64,000 nt of DNA from Planctomycetota bacterium (GTDB taxonomy: Bacteria > Planctomycetota > Planctomycetia > Pirellulales > Lacipirellulaceae): assembly GCA_024278955.1 (NCBI GenBank), contig JAJRSE010000002.1, forward strand, positions 229,237 through 293,236, read 5' to 3'. Both the position numbers and the translations under genes were made by a program. The notes under the pieces are model-generated. The model was not told where the DNA came from and did not search any database. It saw only the letters and a list, made by a program, of their open reading frames with translations. Below, in pieces: positions 16,223 through 25,160 of this stretch (position 1 is the first letter of the stretch; every line of letters starts with the position of its first letter).

Positions 16223-19200
16223 ATGCCCTCCGACCTCCAACCTCCGACCTCCGACTTCACCACCCTCCCCTCCCACTACGACCACGCCGCGGCACAGCAA
16301 AAGTGGTATCCGATTTGGGAAGAGCGAGGCTATTTCCATGCTGACACCAAGTCGGAGAAGCCGCCCTTTACGATCGTTATCCCGCCGCCCAACGTCACCG
16401 GCGCCTTGCACCTGGGCCACGCCCTCAACAATACCCTGCAAGATATCCTCTGCCGCATGAAACGCATGCAGGGATACAACGTCCTCTGGATGCCCGGGAC
16501 CGACCACGCGGGCATCGCCACCCAGGCGGTGGTCGAACGCCGGTTGCTGGAAGAAGAAAAACTTTCGCGGCACGATCTGGGCCGAGAAGAATTGGTCAAA
16601 CGTATTTGGGCTTGGAAAGAACAATACGAAAAGCGCATTCTCGGCCAACTCAAGCAGCTAGGGGCCAGTTGCGATTGGCGTCGGCTACGATTCACGCTCG
16701 ACGAACAGTGCGCAGGCGCCGTGCGCGAAACCTTCTTCAAACTTTTCAAAGACGACAAAATCTATCGCGGCAAGCGGCTGGTGAATTGGGACACCTTTTT
16801 GCAAACCGCCGTCAGCGATGACGAAGTTTTTCATGAAACCAAAAAAGGCCACTTCTGGCACTTCAAGTATCCGGTAGTTGAGCTCGACCTAGAACCCGGC
16901 GAGCCGACTCACGTCACGATCGCGACCACACGCCCCGAAACCATGCTCGGCGACACCGCCGTGGCCGTGCATCCCGACCCCGAACGGCAGCTCGACAAGG
17001 TCGAATCCGAACTCAAAGAAAAACTGGGCGCCGCGCTCGAAAAAGAAAAAGCCGACATCCAATCGCAAATCGAAGCCCTTAGCGATCGACGCAAAACAAT
17101 TCTCCCGGGCTTGATCCAGCTGCGCGACATGGCCATCCGAGGCGTAAAACTAGAACTCCCGCTCACCGCTCGCACGATTCCGCTCATCACCGACACCTGG
17201 GCCAAGCCCGAACTAGGCTCCGGCTGCGTAAAAATCACGCCAGGCCATGATCAGAACGATTACGAAGTTTGGCAGAGGAACCTGGAAATCGGCGAAATCA
17301 GTATTATGAACCCCGATGGTACGCTCAATGACAGAGTCCCCGAGAAGTACCGCGGCCTCACCATGAAAAAGGCGAGAGCCGCCGTCGTCGAAGATATGGA
17401 AGTGGCCGAGCTGCTCGTCAAAATCGAGGACCGCGAAATCGACCTCGCCTATAGCGACCGTAGCAAAACCCCCATCGAGCCGTTCTTAGCCGACCAGTGG
17501 TTCGTAAAAATGGACGAGTTGGCGCAATCGGCCATGGATGCGGTTAGCGAGGACCGCGTTAAAATTATTCCCGATCGCTATGCCAAAGGCTACCAAGACT
17601 GGCTCAGCGAAAAACGCGATTGGCCGATTGGCCGGCAGTTGTGGTGGGGACATCGGATTCCTGTTTGGAAATTGACTTTGCAAAATCTAAGTCCATCCAA
17701 GGATATTGAGCAGACTAGAAAGGAATTCTTAGTTGCTTGGGATGAATTTTCCGAGTCGTTTAATATCGAGAATGAGATCTCTTTGTCACCAACTGCTGAC
17801 GATTCGATCTCGTACTATTTATGCGCTGGCACCGATAAAGCAAAGGCAGCCCTCAGTTATCTGTATGGCACTGCTGAAAATGCTGGCTCGAAAGATGAAA
17901 AACCTAATCCTGGACCGCCTATTCCGACAAACGACCCAAAACATACTGCTTTTCGCAAAGTCATGCAGTTAGCAATTCTTGGAAAACAAGAAGACGACGT
18001 CCTCGATACCTGGTTCAGCTCCGCCCTCTGGCCCCACTCCACCCTCGGCTGGCCCGAAGAAACCGAAGAACTCAAAAAATTCTATCCCACCAGCACGCTT
18101 ATCACCTCGCGCGATATCATCACCCTCTGGGTCGCCCGCATGGTGCTGATGGGCGAGTACAACCTAGGCGAAGTGCCGTTCTCCGAGGTTTTCATTCACC
18201 CGAAAATCCTCGACGGCTACGGCGAAACCATGTCGAAGTCGAAAGGAAACGGCGTCGATCCGCTCGATGTGATCGAAAAATTCGGAGCCGACGCCCTAAG
18301 ATTTGGCATCGCGTATCTTACGACCGAAACGCAAGACGTCCGTATGCCGGTCGAGTTTGAATGCCCCCATTGCCAGAAGCAAATTAAACAAACGAAGAAA
18401 AACCGGGTCCTACCGCGCATCGAATGCGAGAAGTGCAAAAAACCGTTTAGCACCCAATGGGCGCGAACCGACGAAGACCTCGCCCTTCCGCGCGGGGCAG
18501 TCGTAAGCGAGCGATTCGAGCTAGGCCGCAACTTCTGCAACAAGCTCTGGAACGCCTCACGCTTCGCACTAATGAACCTCGAAGGTTACGAACCGACGCC
18601 GCTTGCTGCCAGCGACCTGCTCCTAGAAGATTGCTGGCTCCTCTCACGCCTAGCCACCGTCACGGCCGAGGTGACCAGCGCGCTGGCAGAATACCGCTAC
18701 GCCGACGCAGCCCGCGAGCTGTACCGTTTTGCTTGGGACGACTTCTGCAGTTTTTACGTTGAGATGGTTAAGGCTCGCTTCGCCGTGCCCGAGCAGCGAG
18801 CCGTAGCCCAGCAGGTAATGGCCCACACGCTTGACTCGCTCTTGCGACTCCTCCACCCCATGATTCCATTTCTCACCGAAGAAGTTTGGCAATTGCTCGG
18901 AAGCGTCGCCAGCAAACGAGGGTTAGCGTCGCCAGAGACGACAGCAGAATCGGTTTGCATTGCCCCTTGGCCTGAATCCAGGGCCGCCGATATCGACCTC
19001 GAAATCGAAAGCCAGTTCGCGACCTTCCAAGCCGTGCTCGGCGCGGTTCGCGAAACCCGCATGGGACAAAACATTCCGCCCAAAGAGTCGCTCAAGTTCA
19101 GTGTTCACTGCGATGCGAAAACGGCCGAGCTGCTCAAGCCAATGCAGCCCTACTTCGAGTCGATGGCCCGCGCCACTCCAACAGCCATCGGCCCCGACGC

Positions 19201-19471
19201 CACGGCACCCGAGCAGTGCATCAGCAAGCCGCTCACCGGCATGGAAGTGCATGTCGACATCAGCGACTTCTTCGACGCCGAGGCTGAGAAAAATCGGCTG
19301 GCCGCTGAAAAACAGAATCTCGCAAAATTCACCAAATCGATCGCCGGCAAACTGTCCAACGAAAACTTCACCAGCCGAGCCCCCGCCGAGGTCGTCCAGG
19401 CCGAACGCGAGAAGCTCGCCGAAGCAGAAGAACAATTAGCCGCAATCGAAGCAGCATTGGCAAAACTGTAA
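16223..19471 (+). CDS. valS: Valyl-tRNA synthetase
   Basis: A 1082-residue class I synthetase that charges tRNA-Val. HIGH motif HLGH is at residues 63-66 within PPPNVTGALHLGH; KMSKS appears as TMSKS at 669-673. The editing domain, anticodon domain and C-terminal coiled coil (final 65 residues) are present. Two insertions are unusual. About 110 residues (near 482-590) lie between GGHR-type WWGHRIPVW and DTWFSSALWP, in AT-richer DNA. A CxxC...CxxC zinc-knuckle segment (near 713-740) precedes RNFCNKLWNASRF. The first 14 residues come from a repetitive CCTCCGACCTCC-type phrase. Confidence 0.96.
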   Translation: MPSDLQPPTSDFTTLPSHYDHAAAQQKWYPIWEERGYFHADTKSEKPPFTIVIPPPNVTGALHLGHALNNTLQDILCRMKRMQGYNVLWMPGTDHAGIATQAVVERRLLEEEKLSRHDLGREELVKRIWAWKEQYEKRILGQLKQLGASCDWRRLRFTLDEQCAGAVRETFFKLFKDDKIYRGKRLVNWDTFLQTAVSDDEVFHETKKGHFWHFKYPVVELDLEPGEPTHVTIATTRPETMLGDTAVAVHPDPERQLDKVESELKEKLGAALEKEKADIQSQIEALSDRRKTILPGLIQLRDMAIRGVKLELPLTARTIPLITDTWAKPELGSGCVKITPGHDQNDYEVWQRNLEIGEISIMNPDGTLNDRVPEKYRGLTMKKARAAVVEDMEVAELLVKIEDREIDLAYSDRSKTPIEPFLADQWFVKMDELAQSAMDAVSEDRVKIIPDRYAKGYQDWLSEKRDWPIGRQLWWGHRIPVWKLTLQNLSPSKDIEQTRKEFLVAWDEFSESFNIENEISLSPTADDSISYYLCAGTDKAKAALSYLYGTAENAGSKDEKPNPGPPIPTNDPKHTAFRKVMQLAILGKQEDDVLDTWFSSALWPHSTLGWPEETEELKKFYPTSTLITSRDIITLWVARMVLMGEYNLGEVPFSEVFIHPKILDGYGETMSKSKGNGVDPLDVIEKFGADALRFGIAYLTTETQDVRMPVEFECPHCQKQIKQTKKNRVLPRIECEKCKKPFSTQWARTDEDLALPRGAVVSERFELGRNFCNKLWNASRFALMNLEGYEPTPLAASDLLLEDCWLLSRLATVTAEVTSALAEYRYADAARELYRFAWDDFCSFYVEMVKARFAVPEQRAVAQQVMAHTLDSLLRLLHPMIPFLTEEVWQLLGSVASKRGLASPETTAESVCIAPWPESRAADIDLEIESQFATFQAVLGAVRETRMGQNIPPKESLKFSVHCDAKTAELLKPMQPYFESMARATPTAIGPDATAPEQCISKPLTGMEVHVDISDFFDAEAEKNRLAAEKQNLAKFTKSIAGKLSNENFTSRAPAEVVQAEREKLAEAEEQLAAIEAALAKL

Positions 19472-19549
19472 GCCGGCCCTAGCCCTCGCGGTGTGTTCGA
19501 TTCTATAATGGAACGGACTAGAGAAAACCTATTTTTGAAGAACGGCAAA

Positions 19550-19852
19550 ATGGTTGCAATCGAAACGAAAATGCCTGAAATCAGCGAAGCCTGCAAGGTC
19601 TGCGGTGTCAAACGACTCGAAATCTTCGGCTCTTATGCCCGGGACGAAAACACCCCCGAGAGCGACATCGACTTTGTTGTTGAATTTGTCGATCCTCTGC
19701 GTGCTGGGGTTTTCGATCGGTACTTAGCCCTGCACGAGGCCTTACGGACTATTTTTGGTTGCCCCATTGATCTTGTCGAGTGCTCCGCGATACAGAATCG
19801 ATTTTTCCGAGAGAGGATCTCCGAAGACCGAAAGCTCGTATATGCAGCATGA
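19550..19852 (+). CDS. MNT-type nucleotidyltransferase antitoxin
   Basis: A 100-residue minimal nucleotidyltransferase. IFGSYARDENTPESDIDFVV carries the GSxxR...DxD motif that binds metal and ATP. In HepT/MNT modules the MNT protein neutralises HepT, in studied cases by AMPylating it. Its 3' end overlaps the next ORF by 11 bp, as usual for these pairs. Starts at 19508 (ATG) or 19493 (GTG) are possible; 19550 fits the family length best. Confidence 0.85.
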   Translation: MVAIETKMPEISEACKVCGVKRLEIFGSYARDENTPESDIDFVVEFVDPLRAGVFDRYLALHEALRTIFGCPIDLVECSAIQNRFFRERISEDRKLVYAA

Positions 19853-20180
19853 AGCCGAAAAACGTCTTCTCGATATTCTCGACGCTGCACGCGACATCGC
19901 CGTGTTTGTTGGCCAGATGTCGTTCGATGAATATCATGAGAACCGATTGGTCAAGGCTGCCGTGGAACGAAAATTTGAAATCATCGGCGAAGCCATTAGC
20001 CGACTGCGAAAAGAGTCTCCTGAAACGGCGGAACAAATCCAGGAATACGAAAAAATCATCGCCTTTCGGAATTTGGTAATTCACGGATACGATGTCGTTT
20101 CCGACCCGATCGTTTGGGACGTAATACAACATAAGCTACCCCGCCTAACAAGCGACGTTGCCAATCTAATCAAAACCTAA
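19842..20180 (+). CDS. HepT-like ribonuclease domain toxin (DUF86)
   Basis: A 112-residue helical protein of the HepT/DUF86 family. The C-terminal RNLVIHGYD fits the RX4-6H active-site motif of HEPN ribonucleases, and VERKFEIIGEA is the usual preceding helix. With the overlapping MNT gene it forms a type VII-like toxin-antitoxin module. It lies between two housekeeping genes and is not accompanied by mobile-element genes. The start at 19842 is the only ATG that preserves the family N terminus. Confidence 0.87.
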   Translation: MQHEAEKRLLDILDAARDIAVFVGQMSFDEYHENRLVKAAVERKFEIIGEAISRLRKESPETAEQIQEYEKIIAFRNLVIHGYDVVSDPIVWDVIQHKLPRLTSDVANLIKT

Positions 20181-20212
20181 TCCCTCGTTTAGCTCACTAC
20201 CAAGAGGCCCCT

Positions 20213-20629
20213 ATGCCAGTGGCAATGGAACTAGCTCGAATTATCATCAGCGAGATCAACCAAGAGCAGGTGATCTATCTGAAGGAAATCGAGGGCGATC
20301 GTACCTTCCCGATCTTAATCGGTATCTTCGAGGCGACCAGCATCGATCGCCGCGTGAAACAACTCGAGGCCCAGCGCCCTCTGACGCACGATCTGCTCGT
20401 GAGCGCAGTCGAAACCATGGGCGGCGAATTTCAGGATGTCGTGATCAGCGAACTGCGAGACCACACCTACTACGCCGTCCTTCGGGTCCGGTTCGAGGGC
20501 GAGCTACTCGAAATCGACTCCCGCCCAAGCGACGCCATCGCGGTAGCCGTAACCTGCGACCCAACACTACCAATTTTCGTCAGCGAAGACGTACTCAACG
20601 ACGTCATGGGAAGCAGCGAGGAAATGTGA
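20213..20629 (+). CDS. Bifunctional nuclease domain protein (DUF151)
   Basis: A 138-residue protein with the BFN/DUF151 domain over nearly its whole length. Typical stretches are EGDRTFPILIGIFEA near residue 26, RPLTHDLL, and DSRPSDAIAVAVTCDPTLPI near residue 101. Family members in Thermotoga and plants show nuclease activity in vitro; the bacterial role is unclear. A good ATG at 20213 with AGAGG upstream. Confidence 0.9.
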   Translation: MPVAMELARIIISEINQEQVIYLKEIEGDRTFPILIGIFEATSIDRRVKQLEAQRPLTHDLLVSAVETMGGEFQDVVISELRDHTYYAVLRVRFEGELLEIDSRPSDAIAVAVTCDPTLPIFVSEDVLNDVMGSSEEM

Positions 20630-20801
20630 GATGTCGGATGTTTGATTGTTGATGTGCAAAGAGGGGAAGGGTCTTCACTTCTATCATAACTCGACGCATA
20701 AGCGAGGGATGAACTGCGAGCGAGGCATCCCTTGCTTATGCGTCGAGTTACGAAAGATTCAATCTCCGTTCCTTCACCTCAACAATCAAACATCCCACAT
20801 C
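20630..20801. repeat. Nested inverted repeats between convergent genes
   Basis: An outer 23-bp inverted repeat (20630-20652 and 20779-20801, one mismatch) encloses an inner 25-bp one (20687-20711 and 20726-20750, one mismatch, 14-nt loop). It lies between the 3' ends of the BFN gene and lysC. The inner arms carry TAACTCGACGCATAAGCGAG, a phrase recurring at 42964-43028. It may act as a bidirectional terminator. Confidence 0.7.
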
Positions 20802-20813
20802 AAACATCCCCTC

Positions 20814-22601
20814 TTATCCGATCACATCGGCAAAAGCTTCTTCGAGTGCTGCCAAGGCCCCTTTGCCTCGCGCGGTTTCGACCACAACATTCACTTTCAC
20901 TTCGCTCGTGCTCACCAGCTCGGCATTGATGCCTGCCGCCGAAAGGGCGCGGAACATTCTCAGGCCGACGCCGGTATGGCTGCGAATGCCAACGCCAGTG
21001 ACCGAAAGAATCGCAATGTCTGCCTGATGCGCGGTTCTTCCGCCGAATTTTTCTATCACGCATCCCGCAGCCTCGGCTGCCTTTTGGCAGTCGCCCTGGG
21101 GCACCGTAAAGCTGATGTTCGTCTTGCCGTTGGCACCAATCCCCTGGACGATCATATCGACCACGATCTCGGCCGCAGCAACCGCTTCAAAAACATCGGC
21201 CGAAATCCCCGGGTGGTCGGGTACGTCGGTCAGCGTGACCAGCGATTGCCGGTCGTCGAGTGCAACACCGTGGACGGTGAGGTCTTCCATCGATTGCAGC
21301 CGACTAACCACCGCCACCGCGTCGGCCTCCTTCGCCTTCTTGGTCGCAACAAGCGAATCTTCAAACGAAGCCCGCTGAGAAGGCGGCTTGCCCAGCTCGA
21401 ACTCAGCATGCACCGCCCGCAAAGCTTCGAGTCCTTGGTCTCGCAAAACCAAACAAGAAACTTTGATCTCGCTGGTCGTAATCGCTTCGATATTGATCTC
21501 CGCCTCAGCCAAGGCACGGAACATCCGATCGGCAACGCCCGACTGGGTCGCCATACCAAGACCAACCACCGAGACCTTCGACACGTCCGACTCATGCGAG
21601 ACGTTGTCGGCACCGACCGTGTCGGCAGCCTCCTGCACAGCTTCGAGGGCTCGCGGAAGTTCGCTTTCAATCACCGTAAACGAAATATCTGCTTTGCCGT
21701 CATGCCCCGCGGTCTGAAGAATCATATCAACCGCGACGTTGACCCCCGCCAGCCGCTCGAATATCGAAAGGCTCACACCCGGCTTGTCGGGAACCCCGGT
21801 AACCGTGATCCTGGCTTCCGACTTGGTCAGCGCACATCCGCTCACAGCTCGACTCTCCGACTCCGCGATTGGGCCAATAATCGAGCCCGGTTCGTCGGTA
21901 AACACGCCGCTGTTTCGCACATGAATGGGCACATTGAACTTTTTGCTGAACTCGATCGAACGACTATGCATCACCCCGGCCCCAAGGCTCGCTAGTTCAA
22001 GCATCTCGTCGTGGCTGACGTTCGACATCTTGCGAGCCTCGGCCACCACCCGCGGATCGGTCGTAAAAACGCCATCGACATCGGTGTAAATTTCACACAT
22101 GTCGGCCCCCAACACCGCAGCCAGCGCAACGGCCGAGGTATCGCTGCCGCCTCGCCCGAGTGTGGTGATATTCAGGTCGTCGTCAACGCCCTGAAAACCT
22201 GCCGCAATGACGATGTTCCCCTCGTCGAGTAGCTTGCGCATCCGCTCGGTAGAAATCGATTGAATACGAGCCTTGCCATGGCTCGAGTCGGTGCGAACGC
22301 CGATTTGCCCGCCGGTAAGGCTCACCGCCTTGCCGCCCAGGTCGTGGATCGCCATCGCGACAAGCGCGACCGACACCTGCTCCCCGGTCGAGAGCAACAT
22401 ATCCATCTCGCGTGCCGGCGGTTCGTCGCAAACCTGCTCAGCTAGATCAACAAGCGTATCGGTATTCTTGCCCATCGCGCTCACGACCATCACCACCTGA
22501 TTCCCCTGCTGCTGAGCGCGCAAAGCCCGCCTCGCCGCAGCACGAATCTTCTCCGCATCGGCAACACTCGTGCCACCAAACTTTTGTACAATTAAACTCA
22601 T
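20814..22601 (-). CDS. lysC: Aspartate kinase with multiple ACT domains
   Basis: A 595-residue aspartokinase, the first step toward lysine, threonine and methionine. The kinase domain starts IVQKFGGTSVADAEKI and includes TLGRGGSDTSAVALAA and TTDPRVV. After about residue 265 it carries repeated ACT modules; four can be counted from the recurring D.PG.....IF/VF..LA and GVA.RMFRAL motifs, as in cyanobacterial enzymes of about 600 residues. These modules normally bind Lys and Thr as feedback inhibitors. It is the first gene of a loose aspartate-family region running to the homoserine dehydrogenase. Confidence 0.95.
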   Translation of the reverse strand: MSLIVQKFGGTSVADAEKIRAAARRALRAQQQGNQVVMVVSAMGKNTDTLVDLAEQVCDEPPAREMDMLLSTGEQVSVALVAMAIHDLGGKAVSLTGGQIGVRTDSSHGKARIQSISTERMRKLLDEGNIVIAAGFQGVDDDLNITTLGRGGSDTSAVALAAVLGADMCEIYTDVDGVFTTDPRVVAEARKMSNVSHDEMLELASLGAGVMHSRSIEFSKKFNVPIHVRNSGVFTDEPGSIIGPIAESESRAVSGCALTKSEARITVTGVPDKPGVSLSIFERLAGVNVAVDMILQTAGHDGKADISFTVIESELPRALEAVQEAADTVGADNVSHESDVSKVSVVGLGMATQSGVADRMFRALAEAEINIEAITTSEIKVSCLVLRDQGLEALRAVHAEFELGKPPSQRASFEDSLVATKKAKEADAVAVVSRLQSMEDLTVHGVALDDRQSLVTLTDVPDHPGISADVFEAVAAAEIVVDMIVQGIGANGKTNISFTVPQGDCQKAAEAAGCVIEKFGGRTAHQADIAILSVTGVGIRSHTGVGLRMFRALSAAGINAELVSTSEVKVNVVVETARGKGALAALEEAFADVIG

Positions 22602-22630
22602 CGAAAACTTGGCTTTCTTTAGAAAAATCT

Positions 22631-23086
22631 AACCACTACGGCACGACGAGCATATGGATTTACAGCACCATTCGTTTTATGCCATCTTTCAGTAGTTTCA
22701 CATTGAAATTAATGAGTAGACCTAATCGTTGGTTACTCAACTTGAGGTAGGTAAGAAGCTGAGCCTCAAAAAGTGGAAGCAGTTTTTCAACCGCTTTCAG
22801 TTCAATAATCACACAATCTGAGGCCAGGATATCAATTCGCAGGCCGGATTCCACTTGAATGTCGTTATAGCGAATAGGCAGCTCCAACTGTTTCTTTGTC
22901 GCCACTCCCATCATCGTTAATTCGTGACAAAGACAAATTTCATAAACTGATTCTAGCAATCCCGGTCCTAACGCACGATGAACACGAAATGCTGCTTCAA
23001 TAACTTCGCTAGCTATCCGCTCGGTCTCGTCAGGTATAAGTTCGTGCATAAAAAACTTTCGTCGTGTCCGTAGTGCCGTCGTGGTT
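22631..23086. repeat. Inverted repeats bracketing a GxxExxY gene
   Basis: An 18-bp sequence at 22631-22648 is the reverse complement, with two mismatches, of 23069-23086. Between them lies only the GxxExxY gene. The arms share AACCAC..CGGCAC with the arms that flank the second GxxExxY locus near 25161-25634. Confidence 0.65.
22660..23049 (-). CDS. GxxExxY protein
   Basis: A 129-residue protein with the eponymous GLLESVY at about residues 33-39, in HRALGPGLLESVYEICL. The second half, LRIDILASDCVIIELKAVE, has a D...ExK arrangement like a PD-(D/E)XK nuclease core, followed by a QLLTYLKLS helix. The family is common in planctomycetes and other environmental bacteria, has no proven function, and is typically found as short solitary genes. 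Here it is bracketed by inverted repeats between lysC and the apgM-type gene. Start: ATG 23049. Confidence 0.85.
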   Translation of the reverse strand: MHELIPDETERIASEVIEAAFRVHRALGPGLLESVYEICLCHELTMMGVATKKQLELPIRYNDIQVESGLRIDILASDCVIIELKAVEKLLPLFEAQLLTYLKLSNQRLGLLINFNVKLLKDGIKRMVL

Positions 23087-23088
23087 CA

Positions 23089-24291
23089 TCAATCTCCAAT
23101 AAACCACGCCATCGCCCGCCAGCCCTCGTCGAACGCCAACTTCGAGTTGGCCGCATTCGTATCGCCATAGCTAGTGAACTCGTCCGCTTCGATTCCTGTG
23201 CCTGCGATGATTACCGGGACATTCCCGTGACTATGCGTTTTGGTCTGCAAAAACGTCGGGTGATCGGGGCTAATCATAATACGCCAATCGCCGCCGCTTT
23301 GCATCGATTCGGCAAGGGGGGCGACCACATGACGGTCGATCTCTTCAATCGCCTTAACTTTCGCGGCACAATCGCCTTCGTGCGAAGCCTCGTCTGGGGC
23401 TTCCACATGGACACAAACCAGGTCGAACTTGTTCAGAGCGTCGATCGCGTAGCGCCCCTTGGCTGCATAATCGGTATCGGTGTAACCCGTGGCCCCAGGA
23501 ACCTCGATCCGTGGCCAGCCAACAAGCGAAGCCAAGCCTCGCAATAAATCGACCGCTGTGATCATCGCTCCCTGCGGACCGTAGGCTTCGGCAAACGGCT
23601 GAAGCTTAGGGGCTCGGCCAATTCCCCAGAGCCAAACATTCGTGGCAGGCAACTTGCCTGCGGCGATGCGTTTTTTGTTGACCGGGTGATCGGCGAACAA
23701 CTCCATCGTGGCCGTCATCAAATCGTTGAGCACATTGCTGCCCGGCCCGCGAGGAAAATCGTCAAGCACCGACTTGTCGGTAAGATCATGCGGCGGAGTC
23801 GCACGCAGGTCCATCGTAAACGGAGCCGCACGTTGGCTACCTCGCCACAACAGCAAGTTACGGTAGCTCACCCCCGGCACAAACTCCAAGCCATTGCCAC
23901 CAAGGTGCTCCTGCGCTGTGCCCAAAAGCTCGGTCGCTTCTTCGGTCGAAATATGATCTGCCGTGAAGTCTCGCATCGTTTGATCTTCGACCGTAACCAA
24001 ATTGCAGCGAATGGCCCAATCCTCGGGCGCAAGCTCAATGTCCTGCGCGGCAGCCTCGATCGGCGCTCGGCCCGTAAAATTGGCGAGCGGGTCGTAGCCC
24101 AACAGGCTCATGTTGCCGACTTCGGAGCCGGCGGGGAGCTGGCCAGGCGTGTGGCAGGCGCGGGCAACGACGCCTGCCGAGGCAAGCGCATCCATGGCCG
24201 GGGTGTGGGCGGCTTCGAGAGGAGTTTGGCCATCGAGTGCGTCTTGCGGCTCGTCGGCGGCACCGTCGGGAATAATGATTGCGTATTTCAT
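23089..24291 (-). CDS. apgM-type phosphoglycerate mutase family; putative homoserine kinase
   Basis: A 400-residue member of the archaeal-type cofactor-independent phosphoglycerate mutase family (alkaline phosphatase superfamily). Metal and catalytic residues are visible: D9 in IIPDGAAD, S62 in GSEVGNMSLLGYDP, and C-terminal SPDHPT and HSHGNVP. A subgroup of this family occurs beside aspartate-pathway genes in bacteria lacking ThrB and was proposed to act as homoserine kinase. Here it lies between aspartokinase and homoserine dehydrogenase, on the same strand as both. I therefore favour homoserine kinase; phosphoglycerate mutase remains possible. Confidence 0.85.
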   Translation of the reverse strand: MKYAIIIPDGAADEPQDALDGQTPLEAAHTPAMDALASAGVVARACHTPGQLPAGSEVGNMSLLGYDPLANFTGRAPIEAAAQDIELAPEDWAIRCNLVTVEDQTMRDFTADHISTEEATELLGTAQEHLGGNGLEFVPGVSYRNLLLWRGSQRAAPFTMDLRATPPHDLTDKSVLDDFPRGPGSNVLNDLMTATMELFADHPVNKKRIAAGKLPATNVWLWGIGRAPKLQPFAEAYGPQGAMITAVDLLRGLASLVGWPRIEVPGATGYTDTDYAAKGRYAIDALNKFDLVCVHVEAPDEASHEGDCAAKVKAIEEIDRHVVAPLAESMQSGGDWRIMISPDHPTFLQTKTHSHGNVPVIIAGTGIEADEFTSYGDTNAANSKLAFDEGWRAMAWFIGD

Positions 24292-24382
24292 GAATGCGGA
24301 ATTCGGAGTTCGGATTGGGGAATTATGTTAGAATATAATCTGTGAAATACCCCTCGGCCAGATGGCGATTTGGAGAATCCTG

Positions 24383-25105
24383 ATGAGTACCGCCCAGCGA
24401 ACGACCCAGGCAGTACCGGTGCCCGTAGTTGCACAGGCCGCGGTTCCGCGTTTGCACAATGGCGACCGGCTAACACGAGTTGAATTCGAGCGGCGATACC
24501 TTGCGATGCCCGAAGTAAAAAAAGCCCAACTTGTCGAAGGGATTGTTTATATGCCATCACCTGTCCGACATACCCAACATGGCAAGCCTCACGCCACGGT
24601 CATTACTTGGCTCGGGTACTACCTCAGCAAAACGCCTGCGATTGAGATGAGCGACAATGCGACCAGTCGTCTCGACGAAGACAACGAACCGCAACCCGAT
24701 GCCATGCTCTTGCTTCCCAAGAAAATGGGGGGCACCGCCTGCATCGATGACGACGGCTACGTCTCTGGCGCCCCCGACTTGGTCTGCGAAGTTTCGGCAA
24801 GCAGCGTCAGCATCGACATGCACGCCAAGCTGAATGCGTATCGCCGCAACGGAGTGCGAGAGTATTTGGTCATTCGTACCGAAGATCAGGCGGTCGATTG
24901 GTTTACGTTGGTCGACGGGCAATATCAGCCACAAACACCGGACGAAGCGGGACGGCTAAGCAGCAAGCTGTTTCCGGGGCTGTGGCTCGATCCGGCGGCC
25001 CTCTTGGCCGGCGATCTTGCCAAGCTATTTTCGGTGGTCGACGAGGGGGCCGCGACAACCGAGCATCAAGCGTTTGTTAAGGAAATGACACAAGAAAAAG
25101 GGTGA
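24383..25105 (+). CDS. Uma2 family endonuclease-like protein (DUF820)
   Basis: A 240-residue Uma2/DUF820 protein. Core motifs are EDNEPQPDAMLLL, GAPDLVCEVSASS and AKLNAYRRNGVREYLVI, matching the D...ExK-like nuclease fold. GGAGA sits six bases before the ATG at 24383, so this start is preferred over the ATG at 24362. It is transcribed against the surrounding aspartate-family genes, suggesting it is an insertion into that region. Function unproven. Confidence 0.87.
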   Translation: MSTAQRTTQAVPVPVVAQAAVPRLHNGDRLTRVEFERRYLAMPEVKKAQLVEGIVYMPSPVRHTQHGKPHATVITWLGYYLSKTPAIEMSDNATSRLDEDNEPQPDAMLLLPKKMGGTACIDDDGYVSGAPDLVCEVSASSVSIDMHAKLNAYRRNGVREYLVIRTEDQAVDWFTLVDGQYQPQTPDEAGRLSSKLFPGLWLDPAALLAGDLAKLFSVVDEGAATTEHQAFVKEMTQEKG

Positions 25106-25160
25106 ACGACTAAGCGGGCTGCTTAAAAATACGTAGAGGGTGCCTTAAGAAAAAGAATTT

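Noticed and set aside
20646..21995. A 449-codon + strand ORF opposite lysC
   Set aside because: Antisense shadow of aspartokinase; composition is Arg/His-rich and it begins in the nested repeats.
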